The position numbers and the translations under genes are program-made. From Platynereis dumerilii (lineage: Eukaryota; Annelida; Polychaeta; Phyllodocida; Nereididae): a stretch of DNA of 64,000 nt. The notes under the pieces are model-generated. The model ran no database searches. It saw only the letters and a list, made by a program, of their open reading frames with translations, and was not told the DNA's origin. Below, piece by piece: positions 50,587-62,503 of this stretch. Positions within the stretch are counted from its first letter, which is position 1; each line of letters opens with the position of its first letter. The stretch covers positions 34,792,537-34,856,536 of the forward strand of contig JAPTHN010000012.1 in NCBI GenBank assembly GCA_026936325.1, read 5' to 3'.

Positions 50587-52284
50587 GTGTGTGACTGTGC
50601 GGAGTCTATAGAGGCACTGCAGTTTTATTTGTGGTGCATGTAGCAAGTGTGACATTATTCTCTGCAGTATCACGCAGTATCTGTATGGTTCATTCTTTTA
50701 AACTGAGTCACCGAAGCACTTGTGGGATCATAGAGGGGTTAAAGCTTCTATGCTGTACCTGAGGGTATTACTACTGTCCCAACAGGGCCTTGGAAGTCAC
50801 GATGTCTCTATGGCGCCCTTTCATTTCCCAGCATCCCAAGGGGGTCCTATCTTACAAGGAATTCATGATCGTATGATTAATAGATGCCTTCATTGATTAG
50901 TCTAATCCACCTGACTTAATGAAAAGCTTTGTCGCCCATGTTTATGTCTAAGCTCTCCATCTTTTCACCGAAGGCGATGCTATATTTCTTGTTTCAGTTA
51001 GAATGAATTAACAATGAATTCAGAATGAGCCCAGAGCTCATTCTTAATTCATGAGTTATTGAATACAGTTAGCCACCGTTTTCCCCAAGAGCAGCCGGAT
51101 GGGTAGACAGCTCCAGTCCGGTCTCTGTCTCTTTTAATGGAAATGTTGATTGCGAGAATTCTCAGATCTTGATTAGCGTGACATGCCATTGAAAACATTG
51201 GAAAGAAGTTAGCATAGTTTAACAGAACTTCGTTTTTCCAAAGCACCTAAAGAGCTTTGTCTGTCATAACGGCTCGTTCAACTTCCAAAACAAATGTCTG
51301 ATTCAAATCAAAGCAGCTTATGAACCATTAATACTTGCAGTGAAAGGAAATGGAATGGGATTTGAACACACAATTATGAAGTTATTCACTGCCTGTTTCA
51401 TAAAGGGTCTGGCAACTGTGTCTTCTCTCTGCCCCCTTACCCTAAGTGTATAGGGCCTAAATACAGGAGACAAAGCCACGATTATCCTTCCTAAGGGGCT
51501 TGGCTAACCGATTAGGTGCTATTGATTGTTGAAAATAGCCCCTCTGTTTCCGTCATTGTGGAAACACGTTCTCAGTTGCATATATGTAACTTGATTTGCT
51601 TCACATTTTTTTCTGGGCTATTATACCTTTTACTCCTCATCTTCTGCCTCAGAGAACCCATTCTTGTTGTACCTGTGCTTGAAATTTATTGCGTACGTAG
51701 TTCGATATTCCACGACCAAATGGATTCTTTGCTTGAAAAAGAAAGTTATATGCAGGTGACTCAATTGGGGTTCTGGATTAGGCTGACAGTGCAAAGAGTT
51801 CATTGGCAAGCAGGTCAAGTTTTCCAAGAAACATCACAAAAAGACCTAATCTGGGACTCTACCATAAACAACAAAGGCTCCTTCTTTCCCAATCAGAACC
51901 CCATCTTAGTCTGATAACTAAATTTGGTTTCTGGTTACAAAAGAAAATTGCACTATTTACAAGTTATCCAAATTTAGAAGTTTTCTGGAAACATAAAAAT
52001 AGATATTAGGCCTACTGATGAATTCTATGTTTTGAGATTCAAAATATTCTGTGGACTAAACCGTGGATGCTGTGTGCAACTTGAGAGAGACGCATAAATG
52101 CCCCGAGGGCTGAAGACTCACTCTTTTGAGGTAGCATTCCTTTATATTATGCCAGAATGTGGGTGGCATCTTTCTTGCACAGGGGTTTGTTACATTCAAT
52201 TTATTCAACAATATGCATTGGAAACCTTGGAGGATATATATATTGTGCTTTCAGGTCTCAGCAGCCGGTGATCCAGTCGTTTTA
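50587..52284. other. Unit C middle, no gene seen
   Basis: Shared with A and B up to about 51990. From 52020 the sequence (TGTTTTGAGATTCAAAAT, CAACTTGAGAGAGACG) is shared with 58940-59100 instead. The longest open frame of the window (132 codons, 51516-51914) is here; it has hydrophobic stretches but no family resemblance and is not open in the sister units. Confidence 0.5.
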
Positions 52285-52676
52285 CAGTACAACTCAAAAT
52301 AAAGTAAGAAAATTTTCTGTCGGAAGTCCTCTATTTACCTATTTTACCCTATTTTCTCCTCTCCACCCCAAATCTCCTTACAACTCCCTTGGCTCCTTAC
52401 AACAACCTTAGCCCACATTAAGAACTCTATCTAGACAGCTACCAATGTAACTGCAATTAGCAGAGGTGCAAAATATCAAGTAAATCGAACACAATGGGGG
52501 TGATTGAGTTTAAATTTGTGTTGTTTAAATATGATTTTAATGCAATTTTAAAAGGTAATTTCAAGTAGGTAAAAGTAGGAAGTGATTCAGAGGTAGTCAA
52601 AAGGTGTGAAAGGGTAAAGTAGTGGCTGCTTCTTCCTTCCTGCTGGGGTAATCACACTTTATTTTGGGTTGTACTG
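52285..52676. mobile_element. Tc1/mariner-like MITE
   Basis: A 392-bp element. CAGTACAACTCAAAATAAAG at the left pairs with CTTTATTTTGGGTTGTACTG at the right (one mismatch), flanked by TA on both sides. A CAGT start next to a TA duplication is the Tc1/mariner pattern. The related copy at about 59225 (CCCAGTCATTGAGAACTG) lacks it. No transposase frame. Confidence 0.85.
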
Positions 52677-53039
52677 TATATCACATGTACTTGGAAAAAG
52701 CCAGAAAATTGTGATTCAGAAATACTCTAACATAAAATAACACTATTGAAAAACAGTGCTAACTAAGTTGGTTTCAAAATGAGTTGGCGGAACTCTTCAG
52801 CTGTCATGCTATTGCTATCTGGGAAACTGCAATTATTCTAAATTAACATCTTCATTGCTTCAGGGTAAAAAAACATTCTGCAATGTTCAAAGAAACCCTC
52901 AGGATATTCACTTCAAGCCCGGAGGGCTGATAAAATTTTGATAAAAGCTAAGTGGCTTTGGGAAAAGTGCTGATTGGACTAAATGTTTCGATGTGGAGAA
53001 CAGGGGAGTAATTTTTGCGGCAAATGTGGGGGGACACTA

Positions 53040-54633
53040 GGGTGGCCTAAAAAAAATGAATTTTTTAATTTCAAATCGCATACCCCTCAATTTTATGTGG
53101 AATGGTAAAATAATCATGGTGTTAAAATTTCATAAAATTCCTGCAAGTCTAAGTGGTCCCCCAAGGCCACTCAATTTCAGCCCAAAATATTCGAAAGATG
53201 CCCGTTTGCGTAAGCGCGGTTCTTAATATCTTGCTTATTATTTGATATACAGTGATAATATTAATACCATTGTTCTCAGGAGAAAATCAGGTTCAATTTG
53301 AGTATAAGGAAGCTATATTTATGATAACTTCGAAGCTGGTAGGATTTCAGAAAACTCAAAATTAAAGTTGTTTGGGCAAACCGCTGAAATAAATTGTCTA
53401 AATTGCCAGATTTTGCGGTATTTTAAAAATTCTACTGAGAATAAAGTATAAGGAACAATTTGCTGTGGAAAGTGAGAATGTTTAAGGGTTCGCATGGTAG
53501 GATATCCTTGCAGCAGAGATGCATGATACGTGGCAATTAAGAATACATTTTTTATGAAGTTTGCCATTTTCTGACGACACCAAATGTCAATCAACGTGGT
53601 ATTTTATGATCCTGAAAAACATTTTAACACTTTGGAGACTTCTCAGTGCCACACATAAATTTTATGTTTGAATTTAAAGATTTAACAACACCATTAAGAA
53701 AATTTCAGTGCACAGTCATTTTTGCCAGAAACTATTAAAATTGGCATTCAAATTAAAGTTTTCTTTTGCAGATATCCAGCCACGCTTGTAGTTCTAAGCA
53801 CCCTAGGGATTATTGTTTATATATATGCTGTCTCTCTCCTTCAAAATTATGTTTACCATCGGTGTGCATATACCCTGGCTGGCAATTTAAGGACAAAATT
53901 TTCAATGCAATAGTGCACATTACCGCATTAGTGTAGTCCCTGCCTGTCCAAATAAGCTTGGTGCAATAATACGGGATGTAAAGCCCTGTCACTGAAAGCT
54001 TTTGGTGACAGGGCTTTACATCCTGTGTTATTGCAACCTCATCTCTCAAAACATCACATACTTACGTTGTGTTATTCCCTTGTGCCATATTAAAAGCTCT
54101 CTGAATTGTTTGCAAACAATTCCAAAGTCTAAGATTGGCCCTGCAGCTCTGAAGTTTTTTGAGATGTGCCTTGCCTTGGTCATTCATGGTTACACATAAA
54201 ACGGAATTTTCATATCCCAGAATTTTACTTTTTCATAAGTAGGATTATACATTTGGGAAAATTTGACAATTTAGACAATTTATTTCAGCAGTTTCGCTGG
54301 ATAACGTGAAATTTTGAGTTTTATGAAATCCTGCCAACGTCAAAGTTATCATAAATATAGCTTCCTTATACTCAAATTGAAGCTAATTTTCTCCTGAGAA
54401 CGATGGTATTAATATTATCATTGTATGTCAAATAATAAGCGAGATATTCAGGACAGCGATTACGCAAACGGGCATTTTTCGAATATTTTGGGCTGAAATT
54501 GAGTGGCCTTGGGGGACCACTTAGCCTTGCAGGAATTTTATAAAATTTTAACATTGTGTTGATTTTACCATTCCACACAAAACTGAGGGGTATGCAATTT
54601 GAAATTAAGAAATTGCTTTTTTTTTGGCCACCC
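53040..54633. mobile_element. Nested long-TIR element with TA target duplication (GGGTGGCC type)
   Basis: A 1594-bp element, GGGTGGCC...GGCCACCC, flanked by TA (53038-53039, 54634-54635). The arms of about 370-390 bp are complementary at roughly 85-90 percent by eye (for example CTTGGGGGACCACTTAG against TAAGTGGTCCCCCAAGG). Between them, 53959-54037 forms a further near-perfect hairpin. It sits just inside the left end of the hAT MITE, so it is younger than that MITE. No transposase frame. It shares the TA duplication, GGGTG start and long arms with 22852-24718. Confidence 0.9.
53959..54037. repeat. Central hairpin of the nested element
   Basis: GGATGTAAAGCCCTGTCAC and GTGACAGGGCTTTACATCC are perfect 19-bp complements around an AAAGCTTT core. 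Similarity extends outward to GTGCAATAAT/GTTATTGCAAC. Confidence 0.9.
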
Positions 54634-54930
54634 TAGGGGACACGCTGTGACGCAATGAATCGGGCCGTCAAAGCGCCAATAAACGAAGTCAATCCGGCTT
54701 TTTTACATTCATGAAGTTTTGTATGGCATGGTAACTTGCCCTAGCAGAAAGGTGGGACATGTCTTTTAGAACTGCTCCCTATCAAATTGAACCCAAAGGC
54801 CATTACAACTTTTTTTGTTTTCAGACAAAAAAGTGGGGGGGGGGGAATTTCATATTGTGTCCCCCGTAGTCAAAAACGTGGGGGGGACATGTCCCCCCAT
54901 CCCCCACCAAATAACGCCTATGGCGGAGAA

Positions 54931-56725
54931 TGCAAAAAAAATGTCTGTTGGCTGTATATATATTTCATATTAATAATATATATACATACACAGTCTGTGA
55001 ACAGTCCGTTTACAGTAGAACTGCCTAAGATGACTCAAACTCCCCTTTGGCAGAACTGATCCAGTCTTTTCTCAAGTAGAAGTGGTCTCTTGTAATTGGT
55101 TTGTTATGGGGTATTGTCTTTCCTATGGAATGGCCTCATCCTGGTGGCTTTTTGCAATGTTAAATCAGAGTTTTGAAATGATGGTCACATGTGGCAGAGA
55201 GGTTCCTCATCGCAGGGATTCTCGTCTGAATATGGTGCGCATTTATTACTGCAACACTTATCATTTGGGGCTAAAAAGAGATTTAATATGCGATCAATAG
55301 AAGAGTTAAGTAAATGACGTACAGTATCAGATACTTTTAACTTATTAACAAATGATAGGTATCAACTGATACATATATGTACGTGAAATTTCATTTTATG
55401 CTCATGATAGTATCACAATCAATTGATAATGGTAAGATATCAGTTCATGTGTGTCAAATGATAAATGTCAAATTGGATCTGTCTTAAGTAGCGTCAAGTA
55501 ACAAAGCATTGTTGGATTGTATCTGTGGTGTTTCATTTTAATTGAAGAGCAGTCGATCAATGTTACACAAGGCGATCACAGGAAGATCCTTCAGATTTGA
55601 AGAGTTTGATCACACAATGAGCATTGCCCATTGAATTGATAAAGGAGACACTATAAATTGTTGCTGTAAATCTGCAATGAATAGATATTTCCATAATTAT
55701 GTTGCTTTAGAAAGTTTATGCCTGCTGTAATACAAATTGCATTACCCAACTTTGCATAAATTCTGTCAAACGCAGGATGCATGTACAATCTGTCTAATGA
55801 AGGATGCATGTACAAGGTACCTTGCAAAGGTTTAAAATCATGTAAAAAATCTCAAAGTGTCAAGTGTGGTGTAAAAATTTCCACTGGTTTCTTAAAGTAA
55901 TCTTTGGCTGAATTCCACCTGATGTATACTTTGTTGGAAGCCATGAATTGTTGTCTTTCTGTTTCTTCTCTTCTCCAAATTTTCCTAATTTGATCTTTTG
56001 ATTAAAGACAACATTTAAAGCAATCAATAATGATTATCTTTAGTTGGAAATCTGGTCTTGTCTGAAATCTCACAAATCTTCTATCAAGGCAACATCAAAA
56101 CTTTCAAAGCTATGAAGCGTTATCTTAACTGAGAAATTTATCACAGTGAGTGCCTTTTCGCAAAAGCAAATCCTTATCCTCATGATAATTGCATGGCATT
56201 GCAGTTCGCAGTTTGTGCAATCTCAGTGCAAATGACAGCGCAACACTTTTGCAGCTCCTTTGCAGCATCTCGAAGGGCTCTCCCAATCCAATATAATATG
56301 AATGCGATTTTGATACCACAAAAGCTGCCAAGTTTCATTAACGATTCAGGCAAGTAAAACGCAGCTGCTAAAAACTGTTGCAGTACCTACACACCAGCAA
56401 CATGATTGCGACGCAAAAGGCGAGAATAAATTGATTGCTTTCGTCACAAGTGAAATCTAACAGAACTATTCATGATATACAGTTGTGCCAAGACTAATCT
56501 GATTAATTTGATGCTTATGATTCAAAACAACTAGATTAAAAACAAACAACTGTGTAAGAGAGAGCAGTAGTTTAATGTGCTGTAAGTCTCATGTCAAGAA
56601 TGATGCAGTTTGACAACATTCTGGACCGGCATAAGATTTACAATTTTTGGTACCTCATTTTGTGATCAAACTTCTCCTCATTAATTTTTGATCAAGTGAT
56701 TAATTGATATAGCTGCTGAAGTATC
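54931..56725. repeat. Old duplication partner of about 60430-61020, no gene seen
   Basis: 55700-56340 matches 60430-61020 through TTGGAAGCCATGAATTGT, TCCTCATGATAATTGC and ACCACAAAAGCTGCCAAG, at roughly 75-80 percent by eye. Open frames are short and not shared. Confidence 0.65.
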
Positions 56726-56986
56726 AATAGAAATACATAGAACGGACATGAGGCTTTGGCAGATGAAGCAACCAAATCCACCATCTTGGAACTGCCCTGT
56801 ATCCTGGCACAATGTGACCGTGATGTCACTAATTACAGTGATGTCACTTATAACAATGACATGACGTCACGTTATAATTAGTCTATTGTGACGTCATGTC
56901 TCAGGGCAGTTCCAATATGGCGGATTCAGTGACCTCATCTTGAGGTGGCATCATACAGTCTCATGTCCGTTCTATGTATTTCTATG
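56726..56986. mobile_element. MITE with 8-bp target duplication and CRE-like palindromes
   Basis: A 261-bp element. ATAGAAATACATAGAACGG at the left is complementary to CCGTTCTATGTATTTCTAT at the right and continues through GACATGAG. It is flanked by GAAGTATC on both sides (56718-56725, 56987-56994). An 8-bp duplication fits hAT or P superfamilies. The middle holds TGATGTCA twice, TGACGTCA, and a second TGACGTCAT, within about 80 bp. Confidence 0.88.
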
Positions 56987-56994
56987 GAAGTATC

Positions 56995-58739
56995 AGTTGC
57001 AAGAAAGAGTTGTATTTGACTGCGACTTTGTGCCTACCATATCAAGCTGGAGAATTACTGCGCGAAGGACTTCTACCCCACTTCTTGTAAAGTTCTGTTA
57101 GTTGAGATTACTACATTCACCAAAACATGGTCTGCGGACTAATTTGATGTAAAATAACCTTATATGGAAGCGAATTGGGCACCGAAAAATCTATAGTGTG
57201 CTCAACTCAGAACTGATGTAATCACATTTATGGGACAGCAGTGACCAGTATGTTGCATGGCCAGTGTGTGGGCATTGCTGTCTGTATTCAAGAGTATTCA
57301 GTGGTAGTGCAGGACCTTATTATGGAGCCTCAATACCACTGGACCACTATAATTTGTTGGCTGGGGACCGGCCTGGAGTTGCAGACCATGATCTTGGAGC
57401 TGTAACACTGAACCAGTATGTAAACTTTGGTATTGCCATTCTAGTATTGTAGAACTGGCATCGTGGTATCAGAATAATGACGCAGGTAGCATAATGTAAA
57501 ATTCAATGTCCATGTAGTGCTGCCAATGTCATGAAGTCAGTGGCCTGAGCAAGTGTCATAACAATGCCAGTATCTTGAAACCACTGTCATGGGGCAGTAT
57601 CATGCAGGTGGTATTGGAGTCAGCATCAAAAGCCAGTGTTGGTCAGTTCTAGTTGGACAGTATCAAGTGGCCATTAGCCACAGTCCGTAATGTGAAGCCA
57701 TATCTGTTGAGGAACAGAAATTATCATTGGTTAGTCAATTTTTGCTGCACATCATAGAGACGTAGTGAACTCCAGATAACTTTTTTTGGCTCCAGTTGGC
57801 TGTTGGGAGTGGACCTTTTAGAGGCTTGCTCTCGAAGTGGCAGGAATCCTTGTGCAGTCATTGGTCTGTCTTCCAGATTGGGGAATTATGAAGTGTTAAC
57901 AACTGGATTATTGTTAACTGTTTGTCACAGGGTTTCTTTTTAAATTCCAAACAAACGTGATAATATGTCATCAAGTGACCTTCCCCATAGACAAAAATAG
58001 CCTAACCCCCTTATCTTAGTGCCACCTACCCATAATCACTGTCATAATCCCCATATGGAGACAGACCTACTGTATCATGGCCTTTCATTATTCTGGGTCA
58101 AAAATATCACTGTGTAAGACATACAAGATTACGTTACATACGATGTTGACAGCTATGTACCTTATTTTTCAATCTATTGTGTACTTTTTCAATAGTTCTT
58201 GTTCACAATGTTATAAAGTTCATCATGATTTTGGCCGTCCGTATTGTTTCACTGATCTAAAATATTATATTTTATACATGTATGTGTATCTAAGATTTCG
58301 GAACTTTTGCCTGCATAATACATTTCTTGACATTCAGCAGTCAATATATTATGTTAAGTACAAAATACCTTCAATGACATAAATATAATGCAATGTCAAA
58401 TTCAGTGACATCCCAGTTAAGCAGCTAAGTGGGCTATTTTACTCTTCTTGATGTAAGACTGACATCATTATAAATTCAAAAACATCATCCACACAATTAC
58501 GTGATAAGAAATGCCTTGACAATGTCATGAAAGACAGCCAGGCAAACTGTAAAAAAGTAATCATCTACAGCCAAGGACAAAATTATTGCCCCCATGTTAC
58601 CATCATTGTTTTATGAATGATAGCTCCACTTCAATTGATATTATATGGTGTAATACTCCTATTCCATAGATGGAAATACAGACAAAAATCCATCAATACC
58701 AGTGGAACAGAAAAATAAAACACATGCATCCCTTCCTCT
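56995..58739. other. Mostly unique stretch with a CAGTATC-rich zone, no gene seen
   Basis: 57240-57680 is loosely repetitive in CCAGTRT, GTCATG and CAGTATC words. 57750-58430 shares scattered blocks with 62900-63350 (for example TTGGACCTTCT against GTGGACCTTTT, and GATGTTNACAGCTAT). The 101-codon frame at 58077-58382 is rich in Tyr/Phe and unrecognised. Confidence 0.45.
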
Positions 58740-60270
58740 AGGTCTTGTTAGGATTTGCTTGAAAGACTGCTTTATCCAACTCTCAATACCTTGGCTATAA
58801 TTAGCTCAGTTGCTTTTCCAATTAGCCTGCTTCGTGCAAAGACACAGGAGATAACAATGTAAACTATGTTCGCTTCATATAATTTGGATTATCTGCAATT
58901 TGAAAGGAAGCAATGCAGAATAGATACTTATTCTGATGCATTCTGTGTTTTGAGATTCAAAATGTCCAGAAATATTCTATTGGCTTAAGGCAAACGGCAG
59001 ATGCTGTATGCAACTTGAGAGAGACGTGTATGCCCAGCGGGCTGAAGGGCTCTCAACCCGGTCTTTTGAAGTAGTGTCCTTTTATGTTATACCAGAATGT
59101 AGGTTGCATCTTATAGAGAGCTTTGATACATTGATTTTATTCTAAGATATGCTGTGGAATCTATTGAGGATATATCCAACTTTAAAGGTGTTTTTGCCCT
59201 GATGTCTGATCAACATTTGACCCAGTCATTGAGAACTGCATTCTTTTTCACAAAGCCAAGAAATTTCAAGAAAAATTCTCCTGCATGGAGCAGTTACATT
59301 AGATTCAGAATATTTATTCTACAAGGCGAATGATCACAGCTGTTTCCAACTTTGGAGCAATGTGAGCCTTCAGCTCACAATTTTGACATACTTGATTCAG
59401 AAATATCAGGCCTATGTTTGAAACTGTATCTAACTACATAGACACCTATGCCTTCAGGTCTGATCTGCCTGTTTCATTATTCAGATGAACAAAGTTTGAC
59501 ATGAGAGCTTTGTTTGAGTATGAACATTTTTTGCATTTGTGATGTCCTTCCATAATATTTCATGAATGTATTCAGTTGCAAATGCATGGTGTGTCTGAAT
59601 TTCAGAAAATTGAAGAATTTCACATGAAACAAAATGATGAAAAGCACTCTGTTTAAGTCTGAACATTGTTTCCATATTTATTAAGTATCCAATTCAAAGC
59701 TACCTTAATGTATTCAGTTACAAAATATGTATTCATTTCAGAAATGCAGTGGAATTTTGCATGAAACTGTAGCCATGAACAAACACTGTTTTGGGAGAAA
59801 ATTTTGCATATTGATGTACATAGAGTACCACAATCTACATTACGTATTTATTTACAAAAACATGGTATATTTGATTCAGATTTCAAGTTACTTCTAAAGT
59901 TGAATAATGTAGCAAAATTAATAATCTTGTTGCATGGGTGCACAGTAGGAAGTTAGTTGGTTTCAAAGTGAGATGGTGAAGCACCACTGCTGCCAAACTG
60001 TTGCCGTCTGGAAAACTTTGGCAACGGTGATTCTAAATTAATATCTCCAAGCTACTTTACTGCAACTGTGTAAAAATGAGCTGTGAAGTGCAAAGAAACC
60101 ACCAGGAGAATGGAAACAGAAGCTGTTTGTGGGATTAGAAAAATAAAAGTCAGTGTCTCTGCCTCTGTTTACATTCAGTATTACTGACACATCATCTGTT
60201 TCAACCTATAGGATTGTATTTTAATAGATGCAGAGTGGTTTGGGAAAAAGTGCTGATCTTTCAAAATGCT
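58740..60270. repeat. Diverged partner of 52000-52980 with about 145-bp decayed monomers
   Basis: CTCTAGGTCTTGT, CTATAATTAGCTCAGTTGCTT and CAACTTGAGAGAGACG match B 32436-32520 and C 52070-52100. From 59490 the words 'AATGTATTCAGTT' and 'ATTTCAGAAA' recur at roughly 140-150-bp spacing, a worn tandem array. No gene seen. Confidence 0.6.
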
Positions 60271-60429
60271 TGCAGATGCAGAATATTTAAAAAGCAACAA
60301 CATCAACCATTTGCTGGCTATAGATGTTGAAAAATAACGGGTCATATATAGTGTTCTCTACGAAAGAATGGCAGCAGAACTGATAAAGACTCTAAACTTG
60401 CATTTCGACCTAAACCTTCTACAGTTCTA

Positions 60430-61020
60430 CAGTTCTACGGAGTTCTTTCCAAAGCGGGATGCATGTACATTGAACCTTCAGCGACTTTTCAATTGAATTT
60501 TTTAAATTGCAACTTGCATCTATAAAGGTTTGTTCCAATTTAGGGAAGCGTAGCATACTTTCTGCCGCATGTTTGATTTATTGGAAGCCATGAATTGTAA
60601 TCTTTCTGAAATCGGTTCATCTTCTCCGAATATTGCAAAATGAATATTATTCTTAAACACAAAATTTTAGAATTTCACTTTATAACAATTATCTTCAGCA
60701 GGAAATTTGGTCCTATCCAAATTCTCACAACTCTCACATCAAGGTGACATCAAAATTTTTAAAGCTCTGAAGTGCAATCAAAACCTTTTCAAACTGTGAA
60801 GTGGAATCTTAACTGAGACATTTTTGACATAGAGCCTCTTTGCCATGGCAAATCGTTATCCTCATGATGATTGCTTGGCATTGCAGTTCAGAGTTTGTGC
60901 GATATCAGCGCAAATGACTACACAACACTTTCACATCTCGCAGGCCTCTTGACAGGGCCCTCCCAATGCAATATAAAATGGATGCGATTTTCAGACCACA
61001 AAAGCTGCCAAGTATTATTT
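60430..61020. repeat. Old duplication partner of 55700-56340
   Basis: Collinear with 55700-56340. No open frame of note. The homology stops after GCTGCCAAG at about 61013. Confidence 0.65.
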
Positions 61021-61134
61021 TTAAAATAGCGTGCAATGCATGCTCCGTGTCCTCGAGAAATTTTTAAACCCTTATAACTCAATGGGATAAGATCATTACA
61101 TTAACACATCTCTATAAATTGTTAAAAGTTGCAT

Positions 61135-61213
61135 TCTATCTATAGATCTATCAATCTACCTATCAATCTATCTATCTGTCTATCTATGTGTCTATCTGTC
61201 TATCTGTCTATCT
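61135..61213. repeat. (TATC)/(TGTC) microsatellite
   Basis: Interrupted TCTATCTA/TCTGTCTA runs. The 74-codon frame beginning at 61129 arises from this array. Confidence 0.9.
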
Positions 61214-62503
61214 TTAGTAATTGGCTGAAGCATAAATCTCAGGTTGTGGTGCACCCCACTTTGTCTCAGGGCGGAAGGGCCAAAGGGAAGAAGAAGAAGT
61301 TGCTTCTCAGAAATCGTCTGCTGAGTAAGGAGGAATTTGGGGGATTAAAGTAAAGTATTTGTAGCAGTGAGACATAAGATTAAAGCCAGGGCATCTAGTG
61401 CAACAGTGTAAACACTGGGCATCATAATGGCATCATAACTTTGGGTTGTTCTTGCATCTGTGAAATGCTTTTCGATCCACACCAACTTTGATATGACAAT
61501 CCCATTGATGACGACAAAGGGCCCGAGGCCCTGCTCTCGGACACAAAAAAAGGTTTAGGCAAGTGAGGTACAGGAGCTAATAACACTACCAGCAACTAAA
61601 TGCCAACAACTCAAATAAAACCCAAATGCAAGAATCAATCAATTGTTCTTTAATTTTTAGATATGGAATCAAATATGACTGTGCCCACTTCTCAGTAAAA
61701 GTTAAATCAAGTTAAATCAGATTGATTTGATTTTAATGATTTAGAATGATTAGATTGAAAAGCAATGAAACAGAAAATCAATAATTCCAACCTTTGTTCA
61801 AGGGAGAAAGTAACTAAATGCACTACATATATATTATTACAGATCTTATGTCAAAATGTTGATGAAGGTTGATGTCATTGGAGCCTAGCATTGATTAATA
61901 TGACCATTAGAAATCTGTTATGATATGTCCAGCCATAAATTATGTAGTACGGAAACATTACAAATATCTTATCATCGGACAAATTTTCTGTCATTTAAAA
62001 TTAAAAACATGGTGACATGGTGTTTTGACAACGAGACACTCCATTAGTCTAAAAATAGACATTAAACAAAGTCAAACAGTGACAAAAAAAGAAAGTCAGA
62101 AAAAATTGTACGATTGAAACAGATATAACACTGCACATTTTCAGGATTGTGCTTAGATGTCTGTAGTGAATCCTCCCTGAAAAACAAAAACAGAAAAGAA
62201 AAAAATTCAGCCGCACCCTGTTGTATGTTACAGTTATTTTTGGCATTCAAACTACAATGTTAAAGTAACCATAAAGGCAAAGTATGATAACGTATGCAAA
62301 AAAAATATATATCTGTTTCTGTATTCAGTGTATTGTACATAATAATTTTGGAAAAAACATTTTTCGGTATATATAATGTTTGAAGAAATTTTGCTGTTGA
62401 AAAAAAAATCTGCAGGTCAGACTCCAGAGGTCAAGTCATCAAATAATTTGACTCTATTGGCCTTGGATTTCAATGGGAATGACCATTCCAAGGAATTTTA
62501 GTT
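61214..62503. other. Unique stretch, no gene seen
   Basis: A Lys/Arg-rich open piece at 61280-61350 is short and unrecognised. The rest is AT-rich with A-runs and no inverted-repeat element that I can delimit. Confidence 0.4.

Larger units (their letters stand above)
45962..52982 (+). repeat. Tandem segmental duplication, unit C (diverges after about 52980)
   Basis: Matches unit B 26128-32940 and unit A 1-7975 in order. The last shared stretch is the AAATTTTGATAAAAGC region with GGGAAAAGTGCTGAT at about 52970. After that A and B continue into the 8-kb block, while C continues into sequence shared instead with 60270-61020. C is closest to B over 46-48.8 kb and closest to A over about 49-50.3 kb. 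Confidence 0.92.
53001..54922. mobile_element. hAT MITE split by a nested palindromic element
   Basis: The left end CAGGGGAGTAATTTTTGCGG...GGGGGGACA and the right end (read inverted) CATAGGCGTTATTTGG...GGGGGGACA are similar over about 35 bp. An 8-bp duplication, GTGGAGAA/GCGGAGAA (52993-53000, 54923-54930; one mismatch), flanks it. Without the nested element it is only about 326 bp. G-rich/C-rich blocks near 54832-54905 pair with the left end. Non-coding. Confidence 0.75.

Noticed and set aside
51516-51914. 132-codon frame, longest in the window
   Set aside because: Not open in the sister units and without a recognised domain; hydrophobic runs fit chance in AT-rich DNA.
52157-52411. 84-codon frame
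   Set aside because: Runs across the border of the mariner-like MITE at 52285, so it is a chance join.
58077-58382. 101-codon Tyr/Phe-rich frame
   Set aside because: Low complexity and no family resemblance; the partner stretch near 63250 has no similar frame.
61255-61353. Processed pseudogene suggested by a Lys/Arg-rich open piece
   Set aside because: Too short, begins in a microsatellite, and no recognisable protein could be matched.
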